The notes: a model not told the origin generated them from the sequence alone. A DNA stretch of 64,000 bases from an uncultured Aquimarina sp. (GCA_947498775.1 CANMLL010000019.1:54480-118479), one strand, 5' to 3'. Positions 1-8,856 are shown, counted from the stretch's first letter. Program-made: numbers and translations.

Positions 1-1634
1 CTACTTAATGGGTGATTTGAAGCACGAAGTGTATTTTTGAGCAGTGATTCTTCTTCGGGAGTTAATTGTAGTCCTTGATATTCGACCTTACCTTTTTTAT
101 TAGTGGTTATGGTACCTGTCTTATCAAAAATCATGGTATCGGCCTGTGCTAGTTGTTCGATAACATCAGCATTTTTGAGATAAAACTTACTTTTACCAAA
201 GATTCTTAGAATATTTCCCAATGCAAAAGGTCTTGCCAATGCCAATGCGCAAGGACAGGCAATGATAAGTATTGCTGTAAATACATTCATTGCTTTTGTA
301 ATATCTACAAATAACCAAAATACAGTTGCCACTGCCGCAATGCATAAAATAGTGATGGTAAAGTATTTGCTTAAGGCGTCTGTAAGGTTCGTAAAGGATA
401 TGGATTTGTCCTTATTAAAAACATCATTACTCCATAATTGAGTAAGGTAACTTTGTTCTACAGATTTTAGTGCTTCGATTTCAATAGCTCCCGATAATTG
501 TCGGCCACCTGCAAAAAGTTTGTCGCCCGATTGCTTGATAACGGATTCACTTTCACCGGTAACAAAGCTATAATCGACTTGAGCATTACCTTCGATAAGA
601 ATACAATCTACTGGGATTAATTCTTCATTTCTTATCAGTAATCGGTCTCCTTGTTTGATATTATATACTTGTATGTTTTCTTCTTTTCTTTTTTTCTTCT
701 GCTTTGCTTTAGCAATTCGTGTCACTGCAATTGGGAAATAGGATTTGTAATCCCTTTCGAACGATAAAAAAGAATACGTTTTTTCCTGAAAAAGCTTTCC
801 GAGTAACAAAAAGAATACGAGTCCGGTGAGGCTATCAAAAAAACCGGTTCCCAGGTCAAAAACAATTTCTGTGGTACTCCTAATAAAAAGTACTAAAATC
901 CCTAAGGCAATAGGGACATCAATATTTAATAATTTGGATCGTAGTCCTTTATAAGCAGAAATAAAATAATCTTGTGCGGCATAAAATACAACCGGTAACG
1001 AAAAAGCAAACATGAGCCATCTAAAAACATGTTTGTATTGCTCTAGCCAGTATTCTGATACTTCAAAATATTCGGGAAAGGACAAGAACATCACATTACC
1101 AAATGCAAAACCGGCGATACCCAGTTTATAAATCAGACTTCGGTTAATTTTTGTTTTTCCGGTTGTATAATCATCAAGACTAATATAGGGTTCGTATCCA
1201 ATAGCACTTAATAAGATAACCACTTCTTTAAGAGAAAGCTGTTCTTTGTTTAAAGTTATACGAACGGTTTTTTTAGGAAAATTTACCTGTGAAGATACAA
1301 TAGCGGGCTGAAGCTTGTGTAGATTTTCTAAAACCCAAATGCAGGAACTACAATGTATATGTGGAATATAGAGCGTAATAATTTGAGTATTCTCATCATC
1401 AAACTCTACTAATTTTTCAATAATATCAGTATTATCGAGATAATCGTACTTTCCTTCAATCTCTTTAGGAATGGCTCCAGGAGCAGATTGCAGGTCATAA
1501 TAGCAGGATAAATGATTACTCGAAAAAATATCATATACAGTTTTACAACCATTACAGCAGAATTTTTTTTGATCAAAGTGTATAATTGTTTTACCGCAAT
1601 CGTTTCCGCAGTGAAAACAAGTTGACGCTGTCAT
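1..1634 (-). CDS. ccoI: CcoI/FixI-type copper-translocating P-type ATPase (partial, 3' end outside window)
   Basis: P1B-type cation ATPase that in this family supplies copper for assembly of cbb3 cytochrome oxidase. About 544 residues are visible and the frame runs open to base 1. The N-terminus is Cys-rich (Cys6, Cys9, Cys13 and a CCNGC at 26-30), followed by a metal-binding domain with HCSSC at 94-98, several membrane spans, the CPC metal channel motif at about 460-462 and the phosphorylation motif DKTGT with Asp504. The last visible residues contain the SNHPLS motif of the nucleotide-binding domain. The Cys-rich extension before the HMA domain is typical of CcoI rather than CopA. The start is the ATG at 1634. 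Divergent from the usp island and sharing its operator at 1683-1694. Low-oxygen expression is inferred. Confidence 0.9.
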   Translation of the reverse strand, partial: MTASTCFHCGNDCGKTIIHFDQKKFCCNGCKTVYDIFSSNHLSCYYDLQSAPGAIPKEIEGKYDYLDNTDIIEKLVEFDDENTQIITLYIPHIHCSSCIWVLENLHKLQPAIVSSQVNFPKKTVRITLNKEQLSLKEVVILLSAIGYEPYISLDDYTTGKTKINRSLIYKLGIAGFAFGNVMFLSFPEYFEVSEYWLEQYKHVFRWLMFAFSLPVVFYAAQDYFISAYKGLRSKLLNIDVPIALGILVLFIRSTTEIVFDLGTGFFDSLTGLVFFLLLGKLFQEKTYSFLSFERDYKSYFPIAVTRIAKAKQKKKRKEENIQVYNIKQGDRLLIRNEELIPVDCILIEGNAQVDYSFVTGESESVIKQSGDKLFAGGRQLSGAIEIEALKSVEQSYLTQLWSNDVFNKDKSISFTNLTDALSKYFTITILCIAAVATVFWLFVDITKAMNVFTAILIIACPCALALARPFALGNILRIFGKSKFYLKNADVIEQLAQADTMIFDKTGTITTNKKGKVEYQGLQLTPEEESLLKNTLRASNHPLS

Positions 1635-1682
1635 AGACTCATTGTTTACTACAAAAATGAAAAAGTATCATATGGTGTAAAA

Positions 1683-1725
1683 TGATAAATGTCATAGTTT
1701 GAGCAAAATCGACCTATTAGTTTTG
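1683..1725. promoter_or_regulatory. FNR-like operator with divergent promoters (usp / ccoI)
   Basis: Dyad TGATAAATGTCA at 1683-1694. On the plus strand the -7 box TAGTTTTG lies at 1718-1725, its first base following 29 nt from the dyad centre. On the minus strand CATTTTTG at 1659-1652 lies at the same 29 nt distance, so one dyad appears to serve both the usp gene at 1748 and ccoI at 1634. The geometry matches class II Crp/Fnr activation. Confidence 0.75.
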
Positions 1726-1747
1726 GGATTCCATCTTAAACTCATTT

Positions 1748-2650
1748 ATGATGAAAAAGATATTAATACCTACAGACTTTTCTGAAAATGCATGGAACGC
1801 GATAGTATATGCGAGTGAGCTTTTTAAAGATATAGAATGTACTTTTTTCTTATTACATAGTTATACCCCCGCTATTTTTTCTTCTATAGAAGGAGTCCCT
1901 GCAAATACAGGAATGGAAGATGCAGCAATGGTGTTTTCTTTGAATAGCCTAAAAGAGTTAGCATCCAAAGCCAAAAAAGAATTACGGGTTCAAAAACATT
2001 ATTATGTGAATAAGGTCTCGACAAATACTTTGGCAAACGAGGTAAAAGAAATAGTACAGAAAGAAAAAATAGATCTTGTAATCATGGGAACCAAAGGAGC
2101 GACAGGAGCAGCTTCGGTTTTTATGGGTAGCAATGCGGTTCGGGTTATAAAAACAGTAAAAAATTGTCCTGTTCTTGTTATTCCAGAGGGGTCTGATTTT
2201 ATAGTCCCTTCAGAAATTGCTTTTTCAACAGATTTTAAACGTTTTTATAGTTATAACGAGTTACAACCTCTTGTTGATTTTGCTAAGTTGTTTGACGCAA
2301 CTATAAGAATCGTCTATATACAACAGGAAGAAGGGACGCTGACCAAAGAACAACAATTCAACCTAAACATGTTGGATAAGTATCTTGGTGAAGTAAAACA
2401 TTATCAACATACCTTGACCAGAGAGGATTCTGTTGCTGATTCTTTGAAAGTATTTACTAAAGAATTAGATATATATTTATTGGCCATGCTCCATTATAAA
2501 CATAGTTTTGTCGAAAGGTTAACAAGAGAACCAATTATAAAACGAGTTGCATTTCATATCCAGATACCATTTTTGGTGATACCAGAACTGGGAATGAGCT
2601 CGGCATTTTCGAACAATAGTAGTAAAGCTTCTCAACTCGAAAAAGTATAG
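1748..2650 (+). CDS. Universal stress protein, two UspA domains
   Basis: UspA superfamily protein of 300 aa with two tandem domains. The first domain starts with the PTDFSENA signature (residues 8-15) and carries the ATP-binding pattern G-2x-G-9x-G-S: GTKG at 114-117 and GSN at 127-129, then CPVLVIP. The second domain (about 155-285) lacks this glycine pattern and ends in IPFLVIPE. The start could be either of two adjacent ATGs (1748 or 1751). It is the first gene of the usp island, directly downstream of an FNR-like operator, and is followed by its own terminator. A role in low-oxygen or energy-stress survival is inferred from family and promoter. Confidence 0.9.
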   Translation: MMKKILIPTDFSENAWNAIVYASELFKDIECTFFLLHSYTPAIFSSIEGVPANTGMEDAAMVFSLNSLKELASKAKKELRVQKHYYVNKVSTNTLANEVKEIVQKEKIDLVIMGTKGATGAASVFMGSNAVRVIKTVKNCPVLVIPEGSDFIVPSEIAFSTDFKRFYSYNELQPLVDFAKLFDATIRIVYIQQEEGTLTKEQQFNLNMLDKYLGEVKHYQHTLTREDSVADSLKVFTKELDIYLLAMLHYKHSFVERLTREPIIKRVAFHIQIPFLVIPELGMSSAFSNNSSKASQLEKV

Positions 2651-2688
2651 CTGTAATTAAGTAAATAGTGATTATTTGATTACTAAAG

Positions 2689-2727
2689 GACTCATCGCAC
2701 AACTCGTTTGGAGGTGAGTCTTTTTAT
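2689..2727 (+). terminator. Rho-independent terminator after the first usp gene
   Basis: Stem GACTCATC (2690-2697) pairs with GGTGAGTC (2714-2721) across a 16-nt loop, with one G-T wobble, followed by TTTTT at 2722-2726. It lies 40 nt after the usp stop codon, so this usp gene is probably monocistronic. Confidence 0.75.
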
Positions 2728-2911
2728 TGGTCTCAGATTTGGGTTCAAAACCCTGCAATTTTATTGCAGCACTTTAGTACTGCGAAAAAATCTGTTTTTC
2801 AGTACTGTTACTAGTTAAAAGTTATACTTTAAAAGTTGTCTGTCTGTCATCCATCCCTACACCGAATAACTTTTAACAAGTAACAAAAAGCAATGTATTG
2901 CGTATCAAAAC

Positions 2912-2932
2912 CCCTGCACTTGCAGTGCAGGG
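2912..2932. repeat. Perfect hairpin, possible terminator of the minus-strand membrane gene
   Basis: CCCTGCACT (2912-2920) and AGTGCAGGG (2924-2932) form a perfect 9-bp stem with a 3-nt loop. It lies 4 nt beyond the stop of the small minus-strand gene. Without a clear T tail on either strand it may be an intergenic palindromic repeat rather than a terminator. The rest of 2651-2936 shows no gene. Confidence 0.45.
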
Positions 2933-2936
2933 TGGT

Positions 2937-3161
2937 TTAGTTATGATCAGATACTGGATAATCCTCATAAAAATCATCAAATGTTTTGTTGGTAGTATAT
3001 TGATCCTTTAGAACTTTGTATACCATAACGATCACCATAATTTGCCCAAAACAGGTGAGATAAAAAACCCAACCAAACGAGATATTCATAACTACCATAA
3101 TAGTAATGAGTAGCAATATCACCGAGGTAATAAAAACCATAGACATGGCAGAAACTTTCAT
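2937..3161 (-). CDS. Small two-TM membrane protein, unknown function
   Basis: A 74-residue protein from the ATG at 3161, with two hydrophobic segments (about residues 6-25 and 30-48) and an acidic C-terminal tail containing FDDFYEDYP. An upstream in-frame TTG at 3194 would add 11 basic residues, but the ATG is preferred because it sits right before the first membrane segment. No family is recognised. It lies between two usp genes on the opposite strand; its relation to them is unknown. Confidence 0.55.
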   Translation of the reverse strand: MKVSAMSMVFITSVILLLITIMVVMNISFGWVFYLTCFGQIMVIVMVYKVLKDQYTTNKTFDDFYEDYPVSDHN

Positions 3162-3233
3162 TTTTTTTATTTTCAAGATACCACTTTTTGACAAGAAATA
3201 CTCTTAATGATTCCCCAAAGTCAATGGTTTAGC

Positions 3234-3276
3234 TGACAAAAATCATAGTTTCTCCTGCAGTCATTGTATAGTTTTG
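3234..3276 (+). promoter_or_regulatory. FNR-like class II promoter of the usp operon
   Basis: Dyad TGACAAAAATCA at 3234-3245 and -7 box TAGTTTTG at 3269-3276. Exactly 29 nt separate the dyad centre from the box. No convincing -33 TTG is seen, consistent with activator dependence. Drives usp at 3305 and probably 4166 and 5035. Confidence 0.75.
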
Positions 3277-3304
3277 AATAGAACCTTATCAAAGTTAGTA
3301 GACA

Positions 3305-4153
3305 ATGAGAAAGATATTGATACCTACAGATTTTTCAGAAAATGCGATAAATGCAGTTCGGTATGCCATAGAACTTTTTAAGTATGAACGCAGTGATTTT
3401 TTTATTATGCACGCATATGCAGACGAGATATACGATCATAACACCGTGGTATCCAGAGAGATTTTTGATGAATTAAAAGAAACTGTGCAAAAGCATTCTG
3501 ATACAGAATTAAGTGCTGTAGTAAAGGAGATACGTGAAATATCACCTAACCCAAGGCATACATATCATACTTTGTCTGTTTTTGGAACTTTGATAGATGA
3601 GGCCAATGACCTTGTCGATAAAGAAAATATAGATGTTTTAATTATGGGCACCAAAGGAAAAACAGATGATAGAAACCTTACTTTTGGTAGTAATACATTA
3701 CAGGTGCTTAAGTATGTAAAGAGCCCCGTATTAGCGATTCCAAGTGGTTATACTTATGATCAGCCTAAAAAGATTTTGTTTCCAACAGACTATATGATTC
3801 CTTTTAAACGAAGAGAGTTAAAATTGTTAAGTACACTTACCAAAAGTTTTAGATCGACAATTAACTTTTTGCATATTTCAAAATTTGAAAACCTTTCTAT
3901 CAGGCAAGAAGATAATAAAAGTTTTTTAGAAGGATCCTTACCAGATGCAGAACTAAAATTTCACAGAATAGAAGCAGATGATCTTACCAAAGCCATTAAT
4001 GAATTTATAAAGGATAATGAAATAGATTTTTTGGTAATGGTCAACTCGAGACGCTCTTATCTTGAAAGTATATTATATCAATCTACCATCGATAAAATTG
4101 GGTTACATATTAAGATTCCTTTTTTAACGATGCAAAATTTACAACGATACTAA
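3305..4153 (+). CDS. Universal stress protein, two UspA domains
   Basis: UspA tandem protein of 282 aa starting MRKILIPTDFSENA. The first domain has the nucleotide-binding pattern (GTKG, nine residues, GSNT) before SPVLAIPSG. The second domain begins at about residue 155 (KILFPTDY) and lacks the glycine loop. It is the first gene of a run of three co-directional usp genes separated by 12 and 17 nt, so probably an operon transcribed from the FNR-like promoter at 3234-3276. The middle of its first domain has diverged more from its neighbours than the ends have. Confidence 0.9.
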   Translation: MRKILIPTDFSENAINAVRYAIELFKYERSDFFIMHAYADEIYDHNTVVSREIFDELKETVQKHSDTELSAVVKEIREISPNPRHTYHTLSVFGTLIDEANDLVDKENIDVLIMGTKGKTDDRNLTFGSNTLQVLKYVKSPVLAIPSGYTYDQPKKILFPTDYMIPFKRRELKLLSTLTKSFRSTINFLHISKFENLSIRQEDNKSFLEGSLPDAELKFHRIEADDLTKAINEFIKDNEIDFLVMVNSRRSYLESILYQSTIDKIGLHIKIPFLTMQNLQRY

Positions 4154-4165
4154 AAATAAAGTACG

Positions 4166-5017
4166 ATGAAACGAATTTTATTACCCACAGATTTTTCAGA
4201 TAATGCATATAATGCAATTAGATATGCCATGCAGTTTTTTAAGAATGACAAAGCTACTTTCTATTTATTGAACACATTTACTCCTGTATCGTATCATGCA
4301 GGATATCTTATAGAAAACCCAACATTATACGGAATGGAAGATGTGGCTATGGTAAATTCAAAAAGAGATATAGAACGTACCGAAGAAAAGATCAAAAAAG
4401 AGTTTAACAATCCTAAACACGAATTTGTAAGGTTATCAACTTTTAATACGCTGATTGGCGAAATTAAAGATGTCATCCAAAAGTACAATATCGATCTAGT
4501 AGTAATGGGTACCAAAGGAGCCACAGGCGCAAAAGAAGTTTTTATAGGCACACATACTATGTATACCATAAAAAAGGTAAAATGTCCTGTTATGGCTATT
4601 CCTTCTGGTTTTGAGTATGAAGAGCCAAAAGACATCCTGTTTCCAACCGATTATAACCTTAGTAAAACCAATAGATACCTGCCGTTTATAAAAGAAATAT
4701 GTGATACTCATGTGTGCAGGCTTAATATTTTAAATGCATATTATAATGTGCCATTAAAGGATGATCAAAAAGAAGTAAAAGATTTCTTAGATGATTTTTT
4801 TAAAGGAAATGCTCATGTTTTTCATATCGAAGAAGGAGTAGATGTTATAGAAGCGGTAGCGGGTTTTCAGGAAAAATATAAAATCAGTTTATTAGTGATG
4901 ATTCATAATAAGCATTCTTTTTTTGAAAACCTTCTTTTTAGGCCGGTTATCAATCAAATAGCATATCATACGAATATTCCTTTTTTAGTGATTCCTTCAG
5001 AAAAACGAATACAGTAA
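4166..5017 (+). CDS. Universal stress protein, two UspA domains
   Basis: UspA tandem protein of 283 aa, second gene of the 3305-5883 run, 12 nt after the previous stop. First domain: PTDFSDNA near the N-terminus, GTKGATGAKEVF and GTH in place of the usual GSN at the phosphate loop (Thr is permitted by the pattern). The second domain starts at KDILFPTDY and ends IPFLVIPSE. Predicted cytosolic nucleotide-binding stress protein. Confidence 0.9.
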   Translation: MKRILLPTDFSDNAYNAIRYAMQFFKNDKATFYLLNTFTPVSYHAGYLIENPTLYGMEDVAMVNSKRDIERTEEKIKKEFNNPKHEFVRLSTFNTLIGEIKDVIQKYNIDLVVMGTKGATGAKEVFIGTHTMYTIKKVKCPVMAIPSGFEYEEPKDILFPTDYNLSKTNRYLPFIKEICDTHVCRLNILNAYYNVPLKDDQKEVKDFLDDFFKGNAHVFHIEEGVDVIEAVAGFQEKYKISLLVMIHNKHSFFENLLFRPVINQIAYHTNIPFLVIPSEKRIQ

Positions 5018-5034
5018 CTTAAAGAAAGAAACCA

Positions 5035-5883
5035 ATGAAGCGAATATTAATCCCTACAGATTTTTCGGCCAATGCCTGGAATACCGTATTGTATACAATG
5101 GAATTGTACAGAAAAATTCCGTGCGAGTTTCATATTCTAAATACCTACGAATTAAAACCCTTACAGCTGTTTAGCACTGTAAGCTCACAACGAGTGGGGC
5201 ACTATTATGATGCCGTAAAAATGGAGTCAGAAAAGGGTACAGAAATGATAGTAGATGATATAGGAAACGCTAATCCTGATCCTAATCATGTTTTTAAAAC
5301 TATTTCAAAATCAGGGCCTTTGACAAAAATAGTACAAGAAATGACTCATGATAATCATTTTGATATGATTGTCATCGGAACCAAAGGAGCTACAGGAGCC
5401 AAAGAAGTTTTTTTAGGAAGCAATACCCACAGAATAATAAAGAATATTGATAATTGTCCAATTCTTGTAATACCTGATGATGCATTTTTTGAAGATATTT
5501 CTAAAATCGGATTTGCAACAAATTTTGAAAGAATGTATTATAGATCCGAGATAAATCCAATATTGGATCTTGCAAAATACCAAAACGCCTCAATTAGGAT
5601 GATACACGCCTATGATAAACCAGGATTAGATACAATACAAACATACAATTCTACTTCTTTAGAACAATACTTCAAGGGTGTAAAGCATGATTTTCATGTC
5701 ATTCATGACTTTTCTAATATAGAAAAAGCCATTCAGGCATTTGTAGAAGAACTAGAAATTGATGTGCTTGCAATGATCAACTATGAGCATAGTTTTATAG
5801 AGCGATTAACTAGAGAGGCTGTTATCAAAAAGATAACGTTTCATACTACTATTCCTTTTTTAGTGATTCCTTCTGATAACTGA
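5035..5883 (+). CDS. Universal stress protein, two UspA domains
   Basis: UspA tandem protein of 282 aa, third gene of the run, 17 nt after its neighbour. The first domain has PTDFSANA and GTKGATGAKEVF followed by GSNT. The second domain contains the SFIERLTREAVIKK stretch near residue 255, closely shared with the protein at 1748. Its TGA stop codon (5881-5883) is also the first half-site of the next FNR-like operator, so the gene end and the next promoter are fused without spare sequence. Confidence 0.9.
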   Translation: MKRILIPTDFSANAWNTVLYTMELYRKIPCEFHILNTYELKPLQLFSTVSSQRVGHYYDAVKMESEKGTEMIVDDIGNANPDPNHVFKTISKSGPLTKIVQEMTHDNHFDMIVIGTKGATGAKEVFLGSNTHRIIKNIDNCPILVIPDDAFFEDISKIGFATNFERMYYRSEINPILDLAKYQNASIRMIHAYDKPGLDTIQTYNSTSLEQYFKGVKHDFHVIHDFSNIEKAIQAFVEELEIDVLAMINYEHSFIERLTREAVIKKITFHTTIPFLVIPSDN

Positions 5884-5923
5884 GAATTGTCATAGATTTT
5901 TTCATGATTTGAGCATAGTTTTA
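5881..5923 (+). promoter_or_regulatory. FNR-like class II promoter overlapping a stop codon
   Basis: Dyad TGAGAATTGTCA at 5881-5892 begins with the stop codon of the preceding usp gene. The -7 box TAGTTTTA is at 5916-5923, 29 nt from the dyad centre. Upstream of the single-domain usp gene at 5949. Confidence 0.65.
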
Positions 5924-5948
5924 TAGTATAATTCATAAAACTAATATC

Positions 5949-6440
5949 ATGAAACAAATACTTGTCCCAACCGATTTTTCTGACAACGCTTATAATGCAC
6001 TATATTATGCAACTCGCTTATTCAAGAATGAAGCATGCCGATTTTATATTCTAAATACGTGTGATATAGAGACGCCTGTTTTGACTAGTATTGTTGATAC
6101 CAGTTATGCAGATCAACAATTAAGTAAAGAATCTAATGAAAAATTAACAGAAACATTCCATTCGATTGTTCGGGATACAGAAGATTTTGATCATTCTTTT
6201 GAGATAATTTCAAGTACTAAAAAACTACTGGAAACCATTGAAGATACGGTAAAAGATAAAGGAATCGATCTAATAATAATGGGTACCAAAGGAGCTACAG
6301 GAGCCAAAGGCTTTTTTATAGGAAGCAATACTTCTAATATCATTCAAAGAATCAAGTGTTGTCCTGTACTTGCTGTTCCCGAGGAGTTCAATTTTGAAGA
6401 AACGGTAAACGCTACTTTTTCTAATCAAAATTCAATGTAA
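5949..6440 (+). CDS. Universal stress protein, single-domain (C-terminal domain lost)
   Basis: A 163-aa UspA protein with an intact first domain (PTDFSDNA, GTKGATGAKGFF, GSNT, CPVLAVPEE) that ends just where the second domain of its paralogues begins. It is closest to the next gene (6492); both share runs such as NAYNALFYATRLF with few changes. This indicates a local duplication followed by loss of the second half. It may still work as a classical one-domain Usp or dimerise with its paralogue; that is inference. Confidence 0.85.
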   Translation: MKQILVPTDFSDNAYNALYYATRLFKNEACRFYILNTCDIETPVLTSIVDTSYADQQLSKESNEKLTETFHSIVRDTEDFDHSFEIISSTKKLLETIEDTVKDKGIDLIIMGTKGATGAKGFFIGSNTSNIIQRIKCCPVLAVPEEFNFEETVNATFSNQNSM

Positions 6441-6491
6441 AAACTATGTTTTATAACTGAAAACAGTTGTAAGGTAAAAAAAACACAAAAA

Positions 6492-7340
6492 ATGAAACGT
6501 ATATTAGTTCCTACAGATTTTTCTAATAATGCTTATAACGCACTTTTTTATGCAACTCGTTTGTTTCAGGATGAAGCTTGTGAGTTTTTTATTCTTAACA
6601 CCTTTGATGTTGATACACCAGTTTTGACCAGCAGAATTGATACTAGTAAAGGAGATATTTTGTACCAACAATTAAGTAATGAATCCCAAGAAAAGCTTAC
6701 GAAAACATTGCATACTATAGTAAGAGACACAGAAGATTTTGACCATACTTTTGAAACCATATCAGTTTCCAAAAAATTGATCGAAACTATTAATAAAACT
6801 ATAAAAAATAAGAAGATAGATTTGGTAGTCATGGGCACCAAGGGGGCTAGTGGTATCAAAGAAGTTTTTATGGGCAGCAATACGGTTAAAGTAATTCAAA
6901 AGATTAAAGGTTGCGCTGTGGTTGCCGTTCCCGATCAGTTTGATTTTGAAAAACCTGTTGAGATTGCTTTTGCAACAGATTTTAGACGATTTTGTAGTGA
7001 AGAAGAGTTAGAGCCTCTTATGAAGATGGCTTCTTTGTTTGATGCTAATATAAGGATCATGCATATTCATGAAGACGAAAAATTAGATGAGGTTCAAGAG
7101 CATAATTTCAAAAAGCTCAAAGAGCACTTAAAGGATTATAACTATAGTATGCATTGGGTGTCAAGATTTAATCAAAAGTCTGAAGTGATCAAAACATTTA
7201 TAACCAAAATGAATATCAATATGTTGGTGATGTTACGTTACAGGCATAGTCTTATCGAGGGTATAACGCGTGAACCAGTTGTTAAAAAGATAGGTTTTAG
7301 GGCAGTTATACCATTTATGGTAGTTCCTACAAACAAGTGA
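6492..7340 (+). CDS. Universal stress protein, two UspA domains
   Basis: UspA tandem protein of 282 aa and the full-length sister of the shorter gene at 5949. The first domain has PTDFSNNA, GTKGASGIKEVF and GSNT. The second domain retains FATDF and the HSLIEGITREPVVKK segment and ends IPFMVVP. The 51-nt spacer to the previous gene has no operator of the FNR-like type, so read-through from 5881-5923 is likely. Its stop codon TGA again forms the start of the next operator (7338). Confidence 0.9.
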   Translation: MKRILVPTDFSNNAYNALFYATRLFQDEACEFFILNTFDVDTPVLTSRIDTSKGDILYQQLSNESQEKLTKTLHTIVRDTEDFDHTFETISVSKKLIETINKTIKNKKIDLVVMGTKGASGIKEVFMGSNTVKVIQKIKGCAVVAVPDQFDFEKPVEIAFATDFRRFCSEEELEPLMKMASLFDANIRIMHIHEDEKLDEVQEHNFKKLKEHLKDYNYSMHWVSRFNQKSEVIKTFITKMNINMLVMLRYRHSLIEGITREPVVKKIGFRAVIPFMVVPTNK

Positions 7341-7380
7341 TAATTGTCATAGTTTTCATGAGGTAGTACCTATAAATTTA
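7338..7380 (+). promoter_or_regulatory. FNR-like class II promoter overlapping a stop codon
   Basis: Dyad TGATAATTGTCA at 7338-7349, whose first three bases are the stop codon of the usp gene at 6492-7340. The -7 box TAAATTTA is at 7373-7380 with the same 29-nt spacing. Drives usp at 7408 and probably the gene at 8337. Confidence 0.7.
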
Positions 7381-7407
7381 TCCTATAAACTTTTAAAACG
7401 TAAAACA

Positions 7408-8259
7408 ATGAAAAAGAAGATTCTATTGCCTACAGACTTTTCAAGTAACGCATGGAACGCTATACAATATGCATTAGAATTATATAAGCATGAAACCTGT
7501 GATTTTTATATACTTAATGCGTTTAATGCTGCAGGATATGCGTTAGAAAGTATGATGGTTCCCGAACCCGGAGAGAAACTATATGAAGAAGCCAAAGAAA
7601 AGTCAGAACAAGGGTTAAGTAAAATCCTTGAAAGATTAAGCTTTCGGGATGACGCCTCAGAACATAAGTTCTTTATGGTATCCCAATTTAATGGTTTGCT
7701 AGATGCGATCAAAGATGTGGTTGATAAACAAGACATCGAGATGATTATAATGGGTACAAAAGGAAGCTCTGATGCTGTCGATGTGATTTTTGGAAGTAAT
7801 ACAGTTATGGTGATGGAAAAATCGAGAAACTGTCCAGTACTGGCAATACCCGAAGATGCTATTTATAAAGAATTAAAAGAAATTGTTTTTCCAACAGATT
7901 ATAGAATGAATTTTAAACGCCGAGAGCTTCAAAATATCATCGATGTGGCAAGTATGAGTAATGCCGCAATTTGTGTTTTATATGCATCTGATGGTGATGC
8001 TCTTGATACAGAACAGGAAAATAATAAAAAATTACTCGAAGAATATTTTGATAATTTAAGATATACATTCCATATACTTCATAATCTTGATGCACCATCT
8101 GCAGTACGTTGTTTTGTAGAAAGTAGAGAGAGCGATATGATCGCCTTTTTTAACAGAAAACATAGCTTTTTTGGAAGTATATTTTCAAGACCAATGGTGA
8201 AGAGTTTAGGGCGATATGCCAAGGTTCCGGTATTGGCATTACATGATTTAAGAAGTTAA
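7408..8259 (+). CDS. Universal stress protein, two UspA domains
   Basis: UspA tandem protein of 283 aa (PTDFSSNA at the N-terminus). The first domain keeps the phosphate loop as GTKGSSDAVDVIF followed by GSNT. The second domain begins KEIVFPTDYRMNFKRREL, very like the protein at 3305. It is the last usp of the island and is followed 77 nt later by the 135-aa gene; a terminator follows that gene, so the two probably form one transcript. Confidence 0.9.
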   Translation: MKKKILLPTDFSSNAWNAIQYALELYKHETCDFYILNAFNAAGYALESMMVPEPGEKLYEEAKEKSEQGLSKILERLSFRDDASEHKFFMVSQFNGLLDAIKDVVDKQDIEMIIMGTKGSSDAVDVIFGSNTVMVMEKSRNCPVLAIPEDAIYKELKEIVFPTDYRMNFKRRELQNIIDVASMSNAAICVLYASDGDALDTEQENNKKLLEEYFDNLRYTFHILHNLDAPSAVRCFVESRESDMIAFFNRKHSFFGSIFSRPMVKSLGRYAKVPVLALHDLRS

Positions 8260-8336
8260 GTAAACCGAAGATTGAGTTTTTCGACTATGCTCGACATGAG
8301 AAGGTAGAGAATTTTTATAACCCAAAACATCAAAAA

Positions 8337-8744
8337 ATGAAGAATATAGGAGTCTGGATGGATAAAGAAAAGGCACATGTTATTACCACAAAAGATAATG
8401 GCGAAGATATTGTAACAATTACTTCTAATATTGAAAACTTTCGCATACATGGGGGATCAGGAACCCGGCTAAAAGGAGGCCCACAAGATGTAGTGCAGGA
8501 CAGTAAGTATTTAGAACGTGAAAAACATCAATTCAGAGCATACTTTACAGAGATAATCCCCCATATAAAAGATGCTGATAATGTAGCTATTTTTGGTCCA
8601 GCAGAAGCGGGAGAGAAATTTAATAAAGAACTAAAAGAGAACCACAAAAATATCTTTAATAAAGTCCAGGGCGTTTTTAGAGCAGATAGTATGACTGATA
8701 ATCAAACAAAAGCTTTGGTAAGAGATTATTTTAAAAAAAAATAA
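8337..8744 (+). CDS. Small protein of unknown function, eRF1 domain 3 / host-attachment-like fold suspected
   Basis: A 135-aa soluble protein. The start MKNIGVWMDKEKAHVI suggests a beta strand that opens an RNase H-like fold, and the centre has VAIFGPAEAGEKF, a segment seen in the eRF1 domain 3 / Dom34-like small proteins that bacteria often carry beside stress genes. The family call rests on the look of these segments only. It is the last gene before the terminator at 8805-8842 and probably co-transcribed with usp at 7408, which suggests a stress-linked role. Confidence 0.5.
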   Translation: MKNIGVWMDKEKAHVITTKDNGEDIVTITSNIENFRIHGGSGTRLKGGPQDVVQDSKYLEREKHQFRAYFTEIIPHIKDADNVAIFGPAEAGEKFNKELKENHKNIFNKVQGVFRADSMTDNQTKALVRDYFKKK

Positions 8745-8804
8745 GTAAAATATAGTATAACATCTGTTAGTACATGCTTTATTTTTTCTAGTCAGGTAAT
8801 GCTT

Positions 8805-8842
8805 AGACAACTCAAGCTTCGGTAGGTTGAGTTGTCTTGCTT
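8805..8842 (+). terminator. Rho-independent terminator of the usp island
   Basis: AGACAACTCAA (8805-8815) pairs perfectly with TTGAGTTGTCT (8827-8837) around an 11-nt loop, followed by TGCTTTT. It ends the usp transcript. The downstream reading frame can be extended into this stem from a TTG at 8827, which is why that start is rejected. Confidence 0.85.
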
Positions 8843-8856
8843 TTAAAAACGTATAT

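Noticed and set aside
8827..8856. Upstream TTG start for the ATP-cone nuclease
   Set aside because: The TTG is the right arm of the terminator at 8805-8842; the ATG at 8857 gives the expected ATP-cone start.
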